This document shows, in pieces, positions 41,804 to 50,302 of a stretch of 64,000 nucleotides of DNA. The translations under genes and the position numbers were made by a program. How positions within the stretch are numbered: the stretch's first letter is position 1; every line of letters starts with the position of its first letter. The DNA is from an uncultured Eubacteriales bacterium. GTDB taxonomy: Bacteria; Bacillota; Clostridia; Oscillospirales; CAG-272. The notes beneath the pieces were generated by a model. That model did not search any database and was not told the DNA's origin. It was given only the letters and a program-made list of their open reading frames with translations. The stretch is from positions 124,001 to 188,000 of the forward strand of contig CAKSAC010000002.1 in the NCBI GenBank assembly GCA_934434925.1, given 5' to 3'.

Positions 41804-42562
41804 TCAGACCTCCGTTTCTTCCCGGTCCGCAATATAGCAGGCCGGCTCGGGGAGCATTTCCTCTCCGGCAGCGTCGAAAAGTGAAAGCCGGAGAATTCTT
41901 GCCGATTCCGTCAGCGGGTCGGAAGAAAGGATTGCTTCTTTTTCCCGCAGATAATTCACAAGATAGTCGGGATTGATGAAGCCCGCACTGTCGGCCGGGA
42001 GGCAGGCGTCTATCAGAATGCGCCCGTCCGAAAAACCGACAAAAACCTCGCGGATACCGCCGCTGATGTCGGCATCATGATCGCCGGCTTTGGAACGCTT
42101 GAACACAATCAGCGGGCGGTCGTGCAGACGCGCGTCGCACCGGGCGGCCAGTTCTCCGGAAGCACCGGCGGTAAGCAGGCGTATCTCATAGCGGGAAAAG
42201 GCGATTGACGAGAATTTTCCGCCCGGATATCCGGCCGCAAAAACCGAAAGTTCCGGCGGGAGCGTACCGCGCAGGGCTTCCCCGGCCGCCCGTGGGCAGA
42301 CCTCTTCTGTCAGGCGAACGTCCAGATATTCCGAAATACTTTCCTGTCCGAGGGAGAGCGGCGTTGCAAAAACCAGTTTCGGGCGGGGAGAATACCCCTC
42401 CGTATAAAACAAAGGGAGGCCGGCGCGAAGAAGCGCTTTATTGAAGGTGCGCAACACATCGAGATGTGATATCCACGCCAGCGCACCGCGTTTTTGAAAG
42501 GCGAACCGCACAACCGGATATGGCATGGACTCCGGCTTTTTTTCCAGAATTATCGGCACCAT
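41804..42562 (-). CDS. Radical-SAM-linked protein (DUF2344/TIGR03936)
   Basis: 252 aa; the usual partner of TIGR03960 radical SAM proteins. Core RFAFQKRGALAWISHLDVLR, YTEGYSPRPKLVFATPLSLGQES and SEYLDVRL. GGAGGTG before ATG 42562; overlaps the radical SAM gene by 13 bases. The joint function with its partner is unknown. Confidence 0.93.
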   Translation of the reverse strand: MVPIILEKKPESMPYPVVRFAFQKRGALAWISHLDVLRTFNKALLRAGLPLFYTEGYSPRPKLVFATPLSLGQESISEYLDVRLTEEVCPRAAGEALRGTLPPELSVFAAGYPGGKFSSIAFSRYEIRLLTAGASGELAARCDARLHDRPLIVFKRSKAGDHDADISGGIREVFVGFSDGRILIDACLPADSAGFINPDYLVNYLREKEAILSSDPLTESARILRLSLFDAAGEEMLPEPACYIADREETEV

Positions 42563-44397
42563 CTGCGTTCACCTCCGAGCGCCGACGCGCCGCATCCGGA
42601 ACAATGTTCCGCACAGGAAGGCGTTGTCTTTTCCGCATATGCGCGGTCACGTTCGCGGAGCAGGAATTCCTTGCTTACCCCGCAGTCGATGATATCCCAC
42701 GGCAAAATCTCCTCACGGCCGAATTCGCGATCGGAATAAAAGGTCGGGTCGATACCCGCACGGGCAAAAAGGCGCACCCACGCGTCATAATCAAACCCTT
42801 CGTCCCACGCGTCAAAAATCCTGTTTTCTTCGGCGGCCAGCAACAGGACCCGGGACAGGCGGCGGTCTCCGCGCGCAAAGACGGCCTCCAATTTGGAGAC
42901 CTTGGCATTATGATAATGATAACTGATTTTTCGGTCGGTGATACAGGTGCGCAGATATTCCTGTTTCCGCGAAAGCTCTTCCAGGCTGTTTTGCGCTTCC
43001 CATTGGAAAGGGGTAAAAGGTTTCGGGATAAAGCAGGAAACGCTGACCGTCACGCTGACGCCGCGGCCGCGCCGTTCTTTCGGCACGTCATAATACCGGT
43101 GGACCACCCGCCCGGCAAGATCGGCAATCCCGGCGATATCTTCATCCCGCTCGGTCGGCAAACCGTTCATGAAATAGAGTTTGACATTGCTCTTTCCCGC
43201 TTCAAAAGCGATTCCCGTTGCGCGGAGCAGGTCTTCCTCGTTCACGTTTTTATTGATGACGTCGCGCAAGCGCTGGGTGCCGGCCTCGGGGGCAAAAGTA
43301 ATGCCGCCCGTCCGGACGGTGGAAATCTTGTCCATCAGCTCTTTTGTAAAACTGTCAACGCGCAAAGAAGGTAAAGAAATGTTTACTTTTTTATCATCCG
43401 TCCAGGAAAGGAGGCGGTCTGTGAGTTCGTCGATGTGTGAATAATCGCTGATACTGAGCGCTATCAGCGATATTTCATCGTACCCGGTGTTTGCCACCAG
43501 TGTCTGCGCCTGATCACAGAGCGTGTCCACCGATTTTTCCCGGATCGGACGATAAACCATCCCCGCCTGACAGAACCGGCAACCGCGGATACAGCCGCGA
43601 TAGGTTTCCAGCATCACGCGATCATGCACGGTTTCGATATACGGCAGGACAGGACGCATCGGATACCGCACCTTGTCCAGGTCTTTGATGATTCGTTTGC
43701 GGATTCTTTTCGGGATATCTTCATATTGCGGGATGATGGCCGCAATCGTGCCGTCCTCCCGATATTCCACCCTATAAAGCGAGGGAACGTAAAAGCCTTC
43801 AAGTTTTGCCGCCTCGTGCAAAAATCCCCGCTTGGTATAACTCCCGTCTTCCTTCATCCGTATGTAAAGGCGGGCCAGCTCCGGCAAGGCTTCTTCCCCT
43901 TCTCCGATGCTGAAAATATCAAAGAAGTCGGCAATCGGCTCGGCGTTATAGGCGCAGGGTCCTCCGCCGAGAATGATCGGTTCCTCTTCTCCCCGGTCGG
44001 CGGCAAGAAGCGGAATGCCCGAAAGTTTCAGCATATGCAGGGCGGTGGTATAGCAAAGCTCGTATTGCAGGGTAAAGGCCACAATGCCGAACGCGCGGAG
44101 CGGGTCATTGCTTTCCGACGCGGTCAGAGGCAGTCCGTAGGCGCGCATTTTTTCATCCATATCCGTCCACGGCGCATATACCCGTTCGCAAAAAACATCC
44201 GGCTCTGCGTTCAGACAATCATACAGAATGCGCATACCGAGATTGGACATCCCGATTTCATACGTGTCCGGGAAGCAGAAAGCCACCCGAAGCTTCACTT
44301 TTTCTTTATCCTTCATCACGCGGAAAAGTTCCCCGCCGGCATAACGTCCCGGTTTCGTGACCGAACGGAGAATTTCGGGATGGTCGGTTGGTTTCAT
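42550..44397 (-). CDS. Radical SAM protein TIGR03960 family
   Basis: 615 aa. N-terminal cobalamin-binding-like domain (about 30-190), then the radical SAM iron-sulfur motif CIRGCRFCQ (CxxxCxxC, about 277-285). C-terminal region has further cysteines (CAEHCSGCG), perhaps for an extra cluster. Full-length homologues in some lineages carry the DUF2344 part as a fusion; here it is a separate overlapping gene. Substrate unknown. ATGA overlap with the gene before it. Confidence 0.93.
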   Translation of the reverse strand: MKPTDHPEILRSVTKPGRYAGGELFRVMKDKEKVKLRVAFCFPDTYEIGMSNLGMRILYDCLNAEPDVFCERVYAPWTDMDEKMRAYGLPLTASESNDPLRAFGIVAFTLQYELCYTTALHMLKLSGIPLLAADRGEEEPIILGGGPCAYNAEPIADFFDIFSIGEGEEALPELARLYIRMKEDGSYTKRGFLHEAAKLEGFYVPSLYRVEYREDGTIAAIIPQYEDIPKRIRKRIIKDLDKVRYPMRPVLPYIETVHDRVMLETYRGCIRGCRFCQAGMVYRPIREKSVDTLCDQAQTLVANTGYDEISLIALSISDYSHIDELTDRLLSWTDDKKVNISLPSLRVDSFTKELMDKISTVRTGGITFAPEAGTQRLRDVINKNVNEEDLLRATGIAFEAGKSNVKLYFMNGLPTERDEDIAGIADLAGRVVHRYYDVPKERRGRGVSVTVSVSCFIPKPFTPFQWEAQNSLEELSRKQEYLRTCITDRKISYHYHNAKVSKLEAVFARGDRRLSRVLLLAAEENRIFDAWDEGFDYDAWVRLFARAGIDPTFYSDREFGREEILPWDIIDCGVSKEFLLRERDRAYAEKTTPSCAEHCSGCGASALGGERRWCR

Positions 44398-47294
44398 TTT
44401 TTCCCTTGTCCTTTTCTGAAATGGATTTTTGCGGCGATGTACGACGGGAGCAACCAGAAAAGTTGCAGAGCCGCCGTATAAACCGAATAGAACCGCCCGA
44501 CCGAAGCAAAAATCAGTGCGCCGGCCAAAAGCGACAGAAAGACCGAAAGCGTTTTGATGACCCGCCCTGTCCCGGCGGAACGGCGATAATTCTGGCAGAG
44601 GAAGAGCGTATGGAGCAGGTCCTTGGAGCCGGTCGTGCTGACAAGGCCGCTGTCAATCCGCGATTCGGCAAAGTCATAAAGCTGTTCCGTTTTCTTCCGT
44701 ACGGCGCGTATCGTCAGCCCCGGGGTGCGGAGCGTCCGGACAAGCAGGAGATTGGAAATGTTCGGGTCATAACTGCGGACGAGCGCCGAAACGCCTGCGC
44801 GGCGCAAACGGAGCGCGTCATGCTCAAACTTGCGGCTGATGGTGTACTCAATGCAGAACTTTGCGCTGATGACGCCGTCCAGCGAAACATACATCACGCT
44901 GATGTTTCCGCAATCCTCTTCAAAAGCATAATCGCCGTCGTAATATGCGTATATCTTGTCTTTCGGGAAGAAGGTGGACTTCCCGGCCAGAATCGTCACG
45001 CCGTCAACCTCGGCCTCAAAACCGTCTTCGTGGGAAGCCGTCAGACGCACATCCTCGGAAAGACCAAGCTCGGAAGCCGAAACACGGAAAACCCCGTCGA
45101 GCGGGCCGCCGAGGATCGAAAAGACGCTGGCCATATAATACAGGATTTCATCCAGTTTGGCATTTTCGTATATCTTAATCTGCCGGACGCGGACGCGGCG
45201 GGAAGGATATGCCTCGACATCCTCAAAAGAGATCGCGTTGACCCGGGCATATTCTTCTGCCGAACTTTCCCCGACGACCGCTGTACCGAGTTCGTCAGCC
45301 CCGCGCACAAGATTCCGGTAAGCGAATCCGCGCGTAGCAAAGAAAACGGCGGTATAGGACGAAAGGATAAGCGAAACAAAGAAGGAAAGCACCTCTGCCG
45401 ATGTAGCTCCGGCAATAACAGCGTAAAGTATTGTTGACAAAAAAGAGATCAAAGCGGCAAGGGGTAAGAGAATCATGTGCAACGGATAGTCGTCTATCCG
45501 GCGACGCAACCGGGCAAAGAACCCTCCCACAAAGCCGACTTTTTTAATGCGCATAACATCCCTGACGCGCTTTCCGAGCGCGGCGGTTTCTTCCACCGCA
45601 TATACAGCGGGCAGGTCTTCGGCCGCCAGTTTATCGCCGGACGCGCAAAGATGGGAGAATGTGCGCGTCTCGTTCCGGAGTTCGGAAAGGCGGAAACCCA
45701 GCAGGAGCGAAACAAACACGGCGCAGGGAAGCGCGCAGAGGATTGCCGTTCCGGCAATGAGATTCCAAAGTATTCCGACGAAGGAAAAGAAGGATAAAAC
45801 CGGCAGGAGCGCTTCTTTTTCCAGCCGCGGAACGAGCAGAGCGCGCGCTCCCGCCGCCAAAGTCTCCGGCACCAAAAGCAAAACGGCTGCCAGAAGCCCG
45901 GCATCGATCAACACGGCTCCCGCCGCGCCGAGGCCGAAAGCGAGACCGTAAGAAACACCGAAAAGCGGCAGATTTTCAAAGACCAGCAAAACGCAGGCCA
46001 AGAAGACCGACGCGAAAAAGGCGATCCGTGTTTTGCGGTTCTCGCCCGCGTAACGGGTATAAATCGTCTCAATCTGATTTCGTGAAACAAATTCGTCGGT
46101 CGAAACGGTCGGCGTCTCGCTCTCACGCATATCGGCAATGAAAAAATCCTGCGGGCGCAATACCGGATTGATTTCTTCGGGTATTTTTTCCTGCCGCGGC
46201 GTATCGGTCAGCGGAACGGCGCGCCCGGTATCTTTGATCCGGCCGGCCGGCTTTTCGGCAGGAGAGGATGCCCGACGCAAAAGCCGGGCGCGGAAACGGC
46301 GCGTCCGGTGAGACGGGAGCGCGGAAGCCGGTGCGCCGGAGGGGGAGGAAGACGGGCCGGGCGCTTTCCCGGATGAAACGCCCAAAACCGCGGCCTGCGC
46401 CGCGGCGCAATCGGAAACGGCGGGTTCTGCCTTACGGGTCCGTGCATCCGAACTGCCTTCCTTTGCGCTTTTTTCGGAAGAACCCGACGGGCGCGAAGAC
46501 AAACCAGACCGTGAGCCGCCGGGACGTTCAAAACGGCGTTCGCGGCTTTCGGCAATCAGTTGTTCCAGTTCTCCGTCGAGCGTGATCGCTTCCCACTCCC
46601 CCGTTTCATGGCGGCGGGGCGGTTCGCTCCCGGCGGTTTCTTTCTTTTCTTCCTGCCGGGGGGCAGGCCGGGCGGCCGGTTCTTCCGGTTCGCTTCTGCC
46701 GGGGGCAGGCCGGGCGGCCGGTTCTTCCGGTTCGCTTCTGCCGGGGGCAGGCCGGGCGGCCGGTTCTTCCGGTTCGCTTCTGCCGGGGGCAGGCCGGGCG
46801 GCCGGTTCTTCGGCCACGGGCTTTTTTTGTGCAGGTTCTGCCGGCCGGCCGGCAGAAACGGTTCTCTGTGCCGAAACATCAGCGGGAAGATCTTCCGGGC
46901 GTACCGCAAACGGAGCGTCTTCCGAGGACAGCGGGTGTGGAGAGGCTTCTTCTACTCCGTCCGGAATGCCGTCAGCCGATGCGGTCCTCCCGGCAGAAAA
47001 CGTCGATACCGCAGTAGCCGTATCCAGCGTGTTTTTTTCTTCCGGGCCAGCCGTTACTTCACCAAAAAACCGAGACGGTTCTTCCTGATTTGCAGACGTT
47101 TTTTCTTCCGGAGAAGGTTTTCCTTTTTCGGGAGCCGGCGTGCGATTTTCGGCAAGTGGCTCTTTTTTCTCCCGGTCTGTTTTCTCTGCGGCGTTATAGA
47201 CATCAACGCTTTCCTTGATCAGAGAAAGCAAACGGTCGATATATTCCGGGTCATCTTCCCGGCGCACAAACTCGTTTTTTTCTTCTTCGGTCAT
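44394..47294 (-). CDS. P-type-ATPase-like membrane protein without catalytic motif
   Basis: 966 aa. Residues about 1-410 are Glu/Pro/Ser-rich and probably disordered, including a 14-aa unit (EEPAARPAPGRSEP) repeated 3.6 times. The remaining 550 residues have membrane helices near 420-450, 460-480, 505-540 and 600-650, a soluble loop, and a final helix pair near 920-955. The soluble part looks like a P-type ATPase: SILGGPLDGVF, GVTILAGKSTFF (nucleotide-domain style) and KFEHDALRLRRAGVSALVRS (hinge style). DKTGT is replaced by SFEDVEAY and no TGD..D motif is visible. Probably a pseudo-pump with a binding or regulatory role. AAGGAG precedes ATG 47294; second gene of the rlmB operon. Confidence 0.75.
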   Translation of the reverse strand: MTEEEKNEFVRREDDPEYIDRLLSLIKESVDVYNAAEKTDREKKEPLAENRTPAPEKGKPSPEEKTSANQEEPSRFFGEVTAGPEEKNTLDTATAVSTFSAGRTASADGIPDGVEEASPHPLSSEDAPFAVRPEDLPADVSAQRTVSAGRPAEPAQKKPVAEEPAARPAPGRSEPEEPAARPAPGRSEPEEPAARPAPGRSEPEEPAARPAPRQEEKKETAGSEPPRRHETGEWEAITLDGELEQLIAESRERRFERPGGSRSGLSSRPSGSSEKSAKEGSSDARTRKAEPAVSDCAAAQAAVLGVSSGKAPGPSSSPSGAPASALPSHRTRRFRARLLRRASSPAEKPAGRIKDTGRAVPLTDTPRQEKIPEEINPVLRPQDFFIADMRESETPTVSTDEFVSRNQIETIYTRYAGENRKTRIAFFASVFLACVLLVFENLPLFGVSYGLAFGLGAAGAVLIDAGLLAAVLLLVPETLAAGARALLVPRLEKEALLPVLSFFSFVGILWNLIAGTAILCALPCAVFVSLLLGFRLSELRNETRTFSHLCASGDKLAAEDLPAVYAVEETAALGKRVRDVMRIKKVGFVGGFFARLRRRIDDYPLHMILLPLAALISFLSTILYAVIAGATSAEVLSFFVSLILSSYTAVFFATRGFAYRNLVRGADELGTAVVGESSAEEYARVNAISFEDVEAYPSRRVRVRQIKIYENAKLDEILYYMASVFSILGGPLDGVFRVSASELGLSEDVRLTASHEDGFEAEVDGVTILAGKSTFFPKDKIYAYYDGDYAFEEDCGNISVMYVSLDGVISAKFCIEYTISRKFEHDALRLRRAGVSALVRSYDPNISNLLLVRTLRTPGLTIRAVRKKTEQLYDFAESRIDSGLVSTTGSKDLLHTLFLCQNYRRSAGTGRVIKTLSVFLSLLAGALIFASVGRFYSVYTAALQLFWLLPSYIAAKIHFRKGQGKK
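46659..46811. repeat. 42-bp in-frame tandem repeat, 3.6 copies
   Basis: Perfect units at 46659, 46701 and 46743 with a partial fourth from 46785. Encodes the 14-residue unit in the N-terminal region of the ATPase-like protein; unit length keeps the frame. Confidence 0.95.
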
Positions 47295-47304
47295 GGCGCA
47301 CTCC

Positions 47305-48087
47305 TTACTTTACCGCGTGGCGCTGACGGGCGAATTCGGAAAGAAGAATTGCCCCAGCCGCCGACACATTCATGGAATTCAACAGCCCATACATCGGGAT
47401 TGAAACGACAAAATCGCATTTTTCACGGAGAAGACGGGAAATGCCGAACCCCTCGCTCCCGAGGACAAGTGCGGCCGCCCCCCTGCAATCACAGGCATGA
47501 TACGGTACGCCGGCCATATCGGCCGCATAGAACCAAATCCCTTTCTTTTTCAGTTCTTCCACCGTGCAGACAAGATTGGAAACACGCGCAATCAACATAT
47601 GCTCGACCGCTCCTGCGGAAGCCTTGGCGGCGACGGCAGTCAGTCCTGCGGCGTGGCGTTTCGGCAGGATCAGACCATGCACCCCGCAACATTCCGCCGT
47701 CCGGATCAGCGCACCGAGATTATGCGGATCTTCGATTTCATCCGCAATCAGCAAAAACGGCGGTTCTCCGCGCGCGGCGGCGAGGGCGAGAATATCCTCC
47801 GGCTCACAATACGAACGGGCAGCCACCGAGGCCACAATGCCCTGATGGGGAACCTGTCCGCAGAGCATATCCAGTTTGCGCCGGTCCACTTCTATCACCG
47901 GAATGCCGCGCTCCCGCGCCGTGGCAATCAGGGTGGCAATCGAGCCTTCCCGCGCCCCGCGGGCAACGAAAATCTTATCGATATCCCGCCCGGAAGCAAG
48001 CACCTCGCGAATCGCGTTCCGGCCTCCGATAATTCCCTCTGCCGGCTCAACGGCGTTCTCCTGTCTCCCGGACATATACTGCTTCAT
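47305..48087 (-). CDS. rlmB: 23S rRNA 2'-O-methyltransferase RlmB/TrmH family
   Basis: 260 aa SPOUT methyltransferase. N-terminal substrate-binding domain (GIIGGRNAIREVLASGRDIDK), then SPOUT motifs DEIEDPHNLGALIRTAECCG, LVLGSEGFGIS and NSMNVSAAGAILLSEF forming the trefoil knot. Modifies a guanosine in 23S rRNA by analogy with RlmB. ATG 48087 with AAAGGAG 12 nt upstream. First gene of the five-gene operon. Confidence 0.9.
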   Translation of the reverse strand: MKQYMSGRQENAVEPAEGIIGGRNAIREVLASGRDIDKIFVARGAREGSIATLIATARERGIPVIEVDRRKLDMLCGQVPHQGIVASVAARSYCEPEDILALAAARGEPPFLLIADEIEDPHNLGALIRTAECCGVHGLILPKRHAAGLTAVAAKASAGAVEHMLIARVSNLVCTVEELKKKGIWFYAADMAGVPYHACDCRGAAALVLGSEGFGISRLLREKCDFVVSIPMYGLLNSMNVSAAGAILLSEFARQRHAVK

Positions 48088-48141
48088 GACGTTGACGCAC
48101 TCCTTTCGCCGTTCCGTTATTATATACCCTATTATTATATA

Positions 48142-48170
48142 AGTATAACATATCCGCAAAGATTTGTACA
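48142..48170 (-). promoter_or_regulatory. Promoter of the rlmB operon
   Basis: Minus strand TGTACA (48170-48165), 17-bp spacer, TATACT (48147-48142). Confidence 0.65.
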
Positions 48171-48180
48171 GTAGCAATTT

Positions 48181-48353
48181 TCGCATCTATGGAAAAAATG
48201 CTTTTTATATATGCGAAAGCCCCTTCCGAAACCCCGTGGAAAGGTGCGTCCGATATCGCTCCGTCCGGCGACGAAGTACCAAGGGCAAGCCCGTGAATCC
48301 GGGAACCGCCGACAGTCGTTCCGGGTCTGCAAGAAACCGGAACGGCGCTTTTT
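48181..48353 (+). ncRNA. Possible structured non-coding RNA
   Basis: About 170 bases with no convincing gene. Starts with a long AT-rich hairpin (TCGCAT 48181-48186 to ATGCGA 48211-48216), continues with several short GC stems (GGGC-AA-GCCC, CCCG-CCGGG) and ends in a terminator (48317-48353). I compared it from memory with SRP RNA, 6S RNA, tmRNA, RNase P RNA and common riboswitches and recognise none. Confidence 0.3.
48317..48353 (+). terminator. Plus-strand terminator without an obvious gene
   Basis: Perfect stem CGTTCCGG / CCGGAACG then GCGCTTTTTC. No coding gene on the plus strand precedes it, which supports a small RNA transcript. Confidence 0.7.
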
Positions 48354-48481
48354 CACCAGTCGCCTTCTTCGGTCTTTGCGGCGTTATCCAAGTGCATGCC
48401 CGGAACCGTTTTCGGGATTCCGCCCCGTTGTCTCCGCGGAGAAAAAAGTGGTGAAAAAGCAGATATCTGTGTTGCGACATA

Positions 48482-48516
48482 AAGAAAAACCGCCGGTCAT
48501 CGCACGGCTCCGGCGG
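48482..48516 (-). terminator. Second terminator of the zinc-ribbon gene
   Basis: Minus strand stem CCGCCGG / CCGGCGG followed by TTTTTC. Confidence 0.75.
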
Positions 48517-48540
48517 CTACGCGCCTTTGTAAAAAGGAAA

Positions 48541-48570
48541 AACGCCGCGAAAAAACCGCGACGTTTTTTG
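48541..48570 (-). terminator. First terminator of the zinc-ribbon gene
   Basis: Minus strand AACGTCGCG / CGCGGCGTT followed by TTTCC, 15 bp after the stop. Works in tandem with the one at 48482-48516. Confidence 0.75.
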
Positions 48571-48584
48571 AAAGTAAGTATTTC

Positions 48585-48863
48585 TTACAGTTCCTGCCGT
48601 CTCTTGGCGTAGCACTCACTGCAATAAACCGCCTTGCCTTCGGTGGGGTTGAAGGGCACCTTGGCCTCTTTCCCACACTCTGCACAGATGGCGGTGAACA
48701 TCTCACGAGTCCCCTTCGCAGCGTTTTTGCGGGCATCACGGCATTCTTTGCATCTCTGGGGTTCGTTCTGGAATCCCTTCTCTGCATAGAACTCCTGCTC
48801 ACCGGCGGTGAACACGAAGTCTTTGCCGCAGTCCTTGCACTTCAGTGTTTTGTCCTCAAACAT
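48585..48863 (-). CDS. Zinc-ribbon protein (two treble-clef-like modules)
   Basis: 92 aa. Two four-cysteine modules: CKDCG...CKECR (about 9-42, with the FVFTAGEQEFYAEKGFQNEP insert typical of the zf_Tbcl family) and CAECG...CSECY (about 60-83). Small, probably abundant cytoplasmic protein; function unknown. GAGG precedes ATG 48863; two tandem terminators follow. Confidence 0.9.
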   Translation of the reverse strand: MFEDKTLKCKDCGKDFVFTAGEQEFYAEKGFQNEPQRCKECRDARKNAAKGTREMFTAICAECGKEAKVPFNPTEGKAVYCSECYAKRRQEL

Positions 48864-48979
48864 CTTGCCTCTACCTTTCTGAAATAAATGGATATTTTTG
48901 CCCTTGGACGGATTTTAACCGACACCTTTGTGACCAACGCTCTTTCTTTAAGCTACTGGGGCATAGGAAACTATGGAAA

Positions 48980-49558
48980 TCAAGAGAAAGCCGCCCGCAA
49001 TTTGGCAAGCAACCGCGCCAACGCATTGGAAACCGACTTTTCATTCCGGCCCAGCTCCGCCGCGATCCGGGAAACCGGACAGCCCTCCGCATACAGACGG
49101 AAAACTGCAAACTCGTACCGGGACAGGCACTGCTCCGCGCGGGCATACAGGCCATGTAGGTCTTCTTGCTCAATCAGAGCATCCGAAATATCGTTCTGCT
49201 CTTCCATTTCCTGCGACAGGACCCCTTCTTCGTCCAGATATTCCAAAGAAAGAGGAACGCCGCCGGGTTTCTTTTCCTTCCGGTATTCGGAAATCAGCGC
49301 GTTCGTCATACAAACGCCGGCATAATGGCCAAACCCGCCGGAACGCCCCCGATCATACCGGAGAGCGGCCCGATAAAGCGCCAGGGCGGCCTCGGCCTGC
49401 AATTCCTCACGGCCAAGCCGGGAAACAGCAGGAGAAAACCTTGCCACCGTAGCGTGGATCAAGGGACGATAGCGGGAAAGGAGAGCGGAAAATGCCATCC
49501 CGTCGCCGTTTTTCACGGCAATTATCAATCTTTCAAGCTCTTCGTCTGCCAAAATCAT
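48980..49558 (-). CDS. RNA polymerase sigma factor, SigH-like
   Basis: 192 aa, with region 2 (AFSALLSRYRPLIHATV, ELQAEAALALYRAALRYD) and region 4 (LSRYEFAVFRLYAEGCPVSRIAAELGRNEKSVSNALARL) joined by an acidic linker. Region 3 is lacking, as in the SigH/SigI-size group. It could be the early sporulation sigma or a stress sigma. No anti-sigma gene is adjacent. The SD before ATG 49558 is poor, while the promoter is close to consensus. Confidence 0.85.
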   Translation of the reverse strand: MILADEELERLIIAVKNGDGMAFSALLSRYRPLIHATVARFSPAVSRLGREELQAEAALALYRAALRYDRGRSGGFGHYAGVCMTNALISEYRKEKKPGGVPLSLEYLDEEGVLSQEMEEQNDISDALIEQEDLHGLYARAEQCLSRYEFAVFRLYAEGCPVSRIAAELGRNEKSVSNALARLLAKLRAAFS

Positions 49559-49584
49559 ACGTTTTTACGCCAATCTTATTTTCA

Positions 49585-49613
49585 AGTTTACAACATGTTA
49601 ATGGATTTGTCAA
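49585..49613 (-). promoter_or_regulatory. Promoter of the sigma factor gene
   Basis: Minus strand TTGACA (49613-49608), 17-bp spacer, TAAACT (49590-49585). Confidence 0.75.
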
Positions 49614-49650
49614 GAGTTTTCAAAAAATAAATTTTACAAATTATATACAA

Positions 49651-50229
49651 TTATCGATCGATCGGATAACTCATCAAATACTCCAGCTCACCGGTCGCGG
49701 CGGCGGTCACTCCGCGCACCACGTCCTCGGGTTTTTCAAGGAAATGTTCGCGAATCTGCCGCGCTTCTCCCTCGGTCGGCAGGGTGAGGGAAAAAGACGC
49801 CAGCACACCGCCCCGCTCGGTCACGGTGCAGGTCACGGTATACTGCTTGTCATCCCGCCGCTCGATCTTCGCCTCGGCTTTCGCGCCGCGCTTCTGCAAA
49901 GAAAGATACCGCATGGCATATTGCAGGCTCCGTTTCCGCAAAGAGGCAAGAAGCGTATCTTCCAGACTCGCGGCCACCTCCATCCCCGATTCGGAAATCA
50001 GATAGGCATGCCGGGTACCGGAAGGCTCCGAAAGTTCCAGAACATGCCCCAGTTCGACCAGTTCCGAAAAGCATTCGGCAAAATCGAATTCCGCCACCAC
50101 ATCGTCCGAGAGAACCAGATCTCCGATCTCCTGATACAAAAGCGGGTAACGCACATTATTCAATACAAACAGAATAAAAATCTTGATGTCGGTTTTGTTC
50201 TTCAAAAAGGCTTTGTCTGCTTTCAGCAT
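49651..50229 (-). CDS. DUF4364 family protein
   Basis: 192 aa. Winged-helix-like N-terminus (DIKIFILFVLNNVRYPLLYQEIGDLVL, LVELGHVLE) and a beta-rich C-terminal half (KQYTVTCTVTERGGVLASFSLTLP). Common in Clostridia; probably a transcriptional regulator, target unknown. AGGAG lies 7 nt before ATG 50229. Confidence 0.9.
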   Translation of the reverse strand: MLKADKAFLKNKTDIKIFILFVLNNVRYPLLYQEIGDLVLSDDVVAEFDFAECFSELVELGHVLELSEPSGTRHAYLISESGMEVAASLEDTLLASLRKRSLQYAMRYLSLQKRGAKAEAKIERRDDKQYTVTCTVTERGGVLASFSLTLPTEGEARQIREHFLEKPEDVVRGVTAAATGELEYLMSYPIDR

Positions 50230-50259
50230 GGCGTTTCTCCTGATATATGGTTTGAACCG

Positions 50260-50287
50260 AAAACCGGGCCGGGGAATCCCGGCCCGG
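50260..50287 (-). terminator. Terminator of the binding-protein gene
   Basis: Ten-base stem CCGGGCCGGG / CCCGGCCCGG, loop of 4, followed by TTTT on the minus strand. Confidence 0.85.
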
Positions 50288-50302
50288 GCGCGGCTGCTTG
50301 TT

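Larger units (their letters stand above)
48188..48584. other. Intergenic region between rlmB and the zinc-ribbon gene
   Basis: About 400 bases. Holds the candidate RNA above, then roughly 130 bases with no feature I can name, then two terminators for the zinc-ribbon gene. Open frames on both strands have no SD and no recognisable product. Confidence 0.6.
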
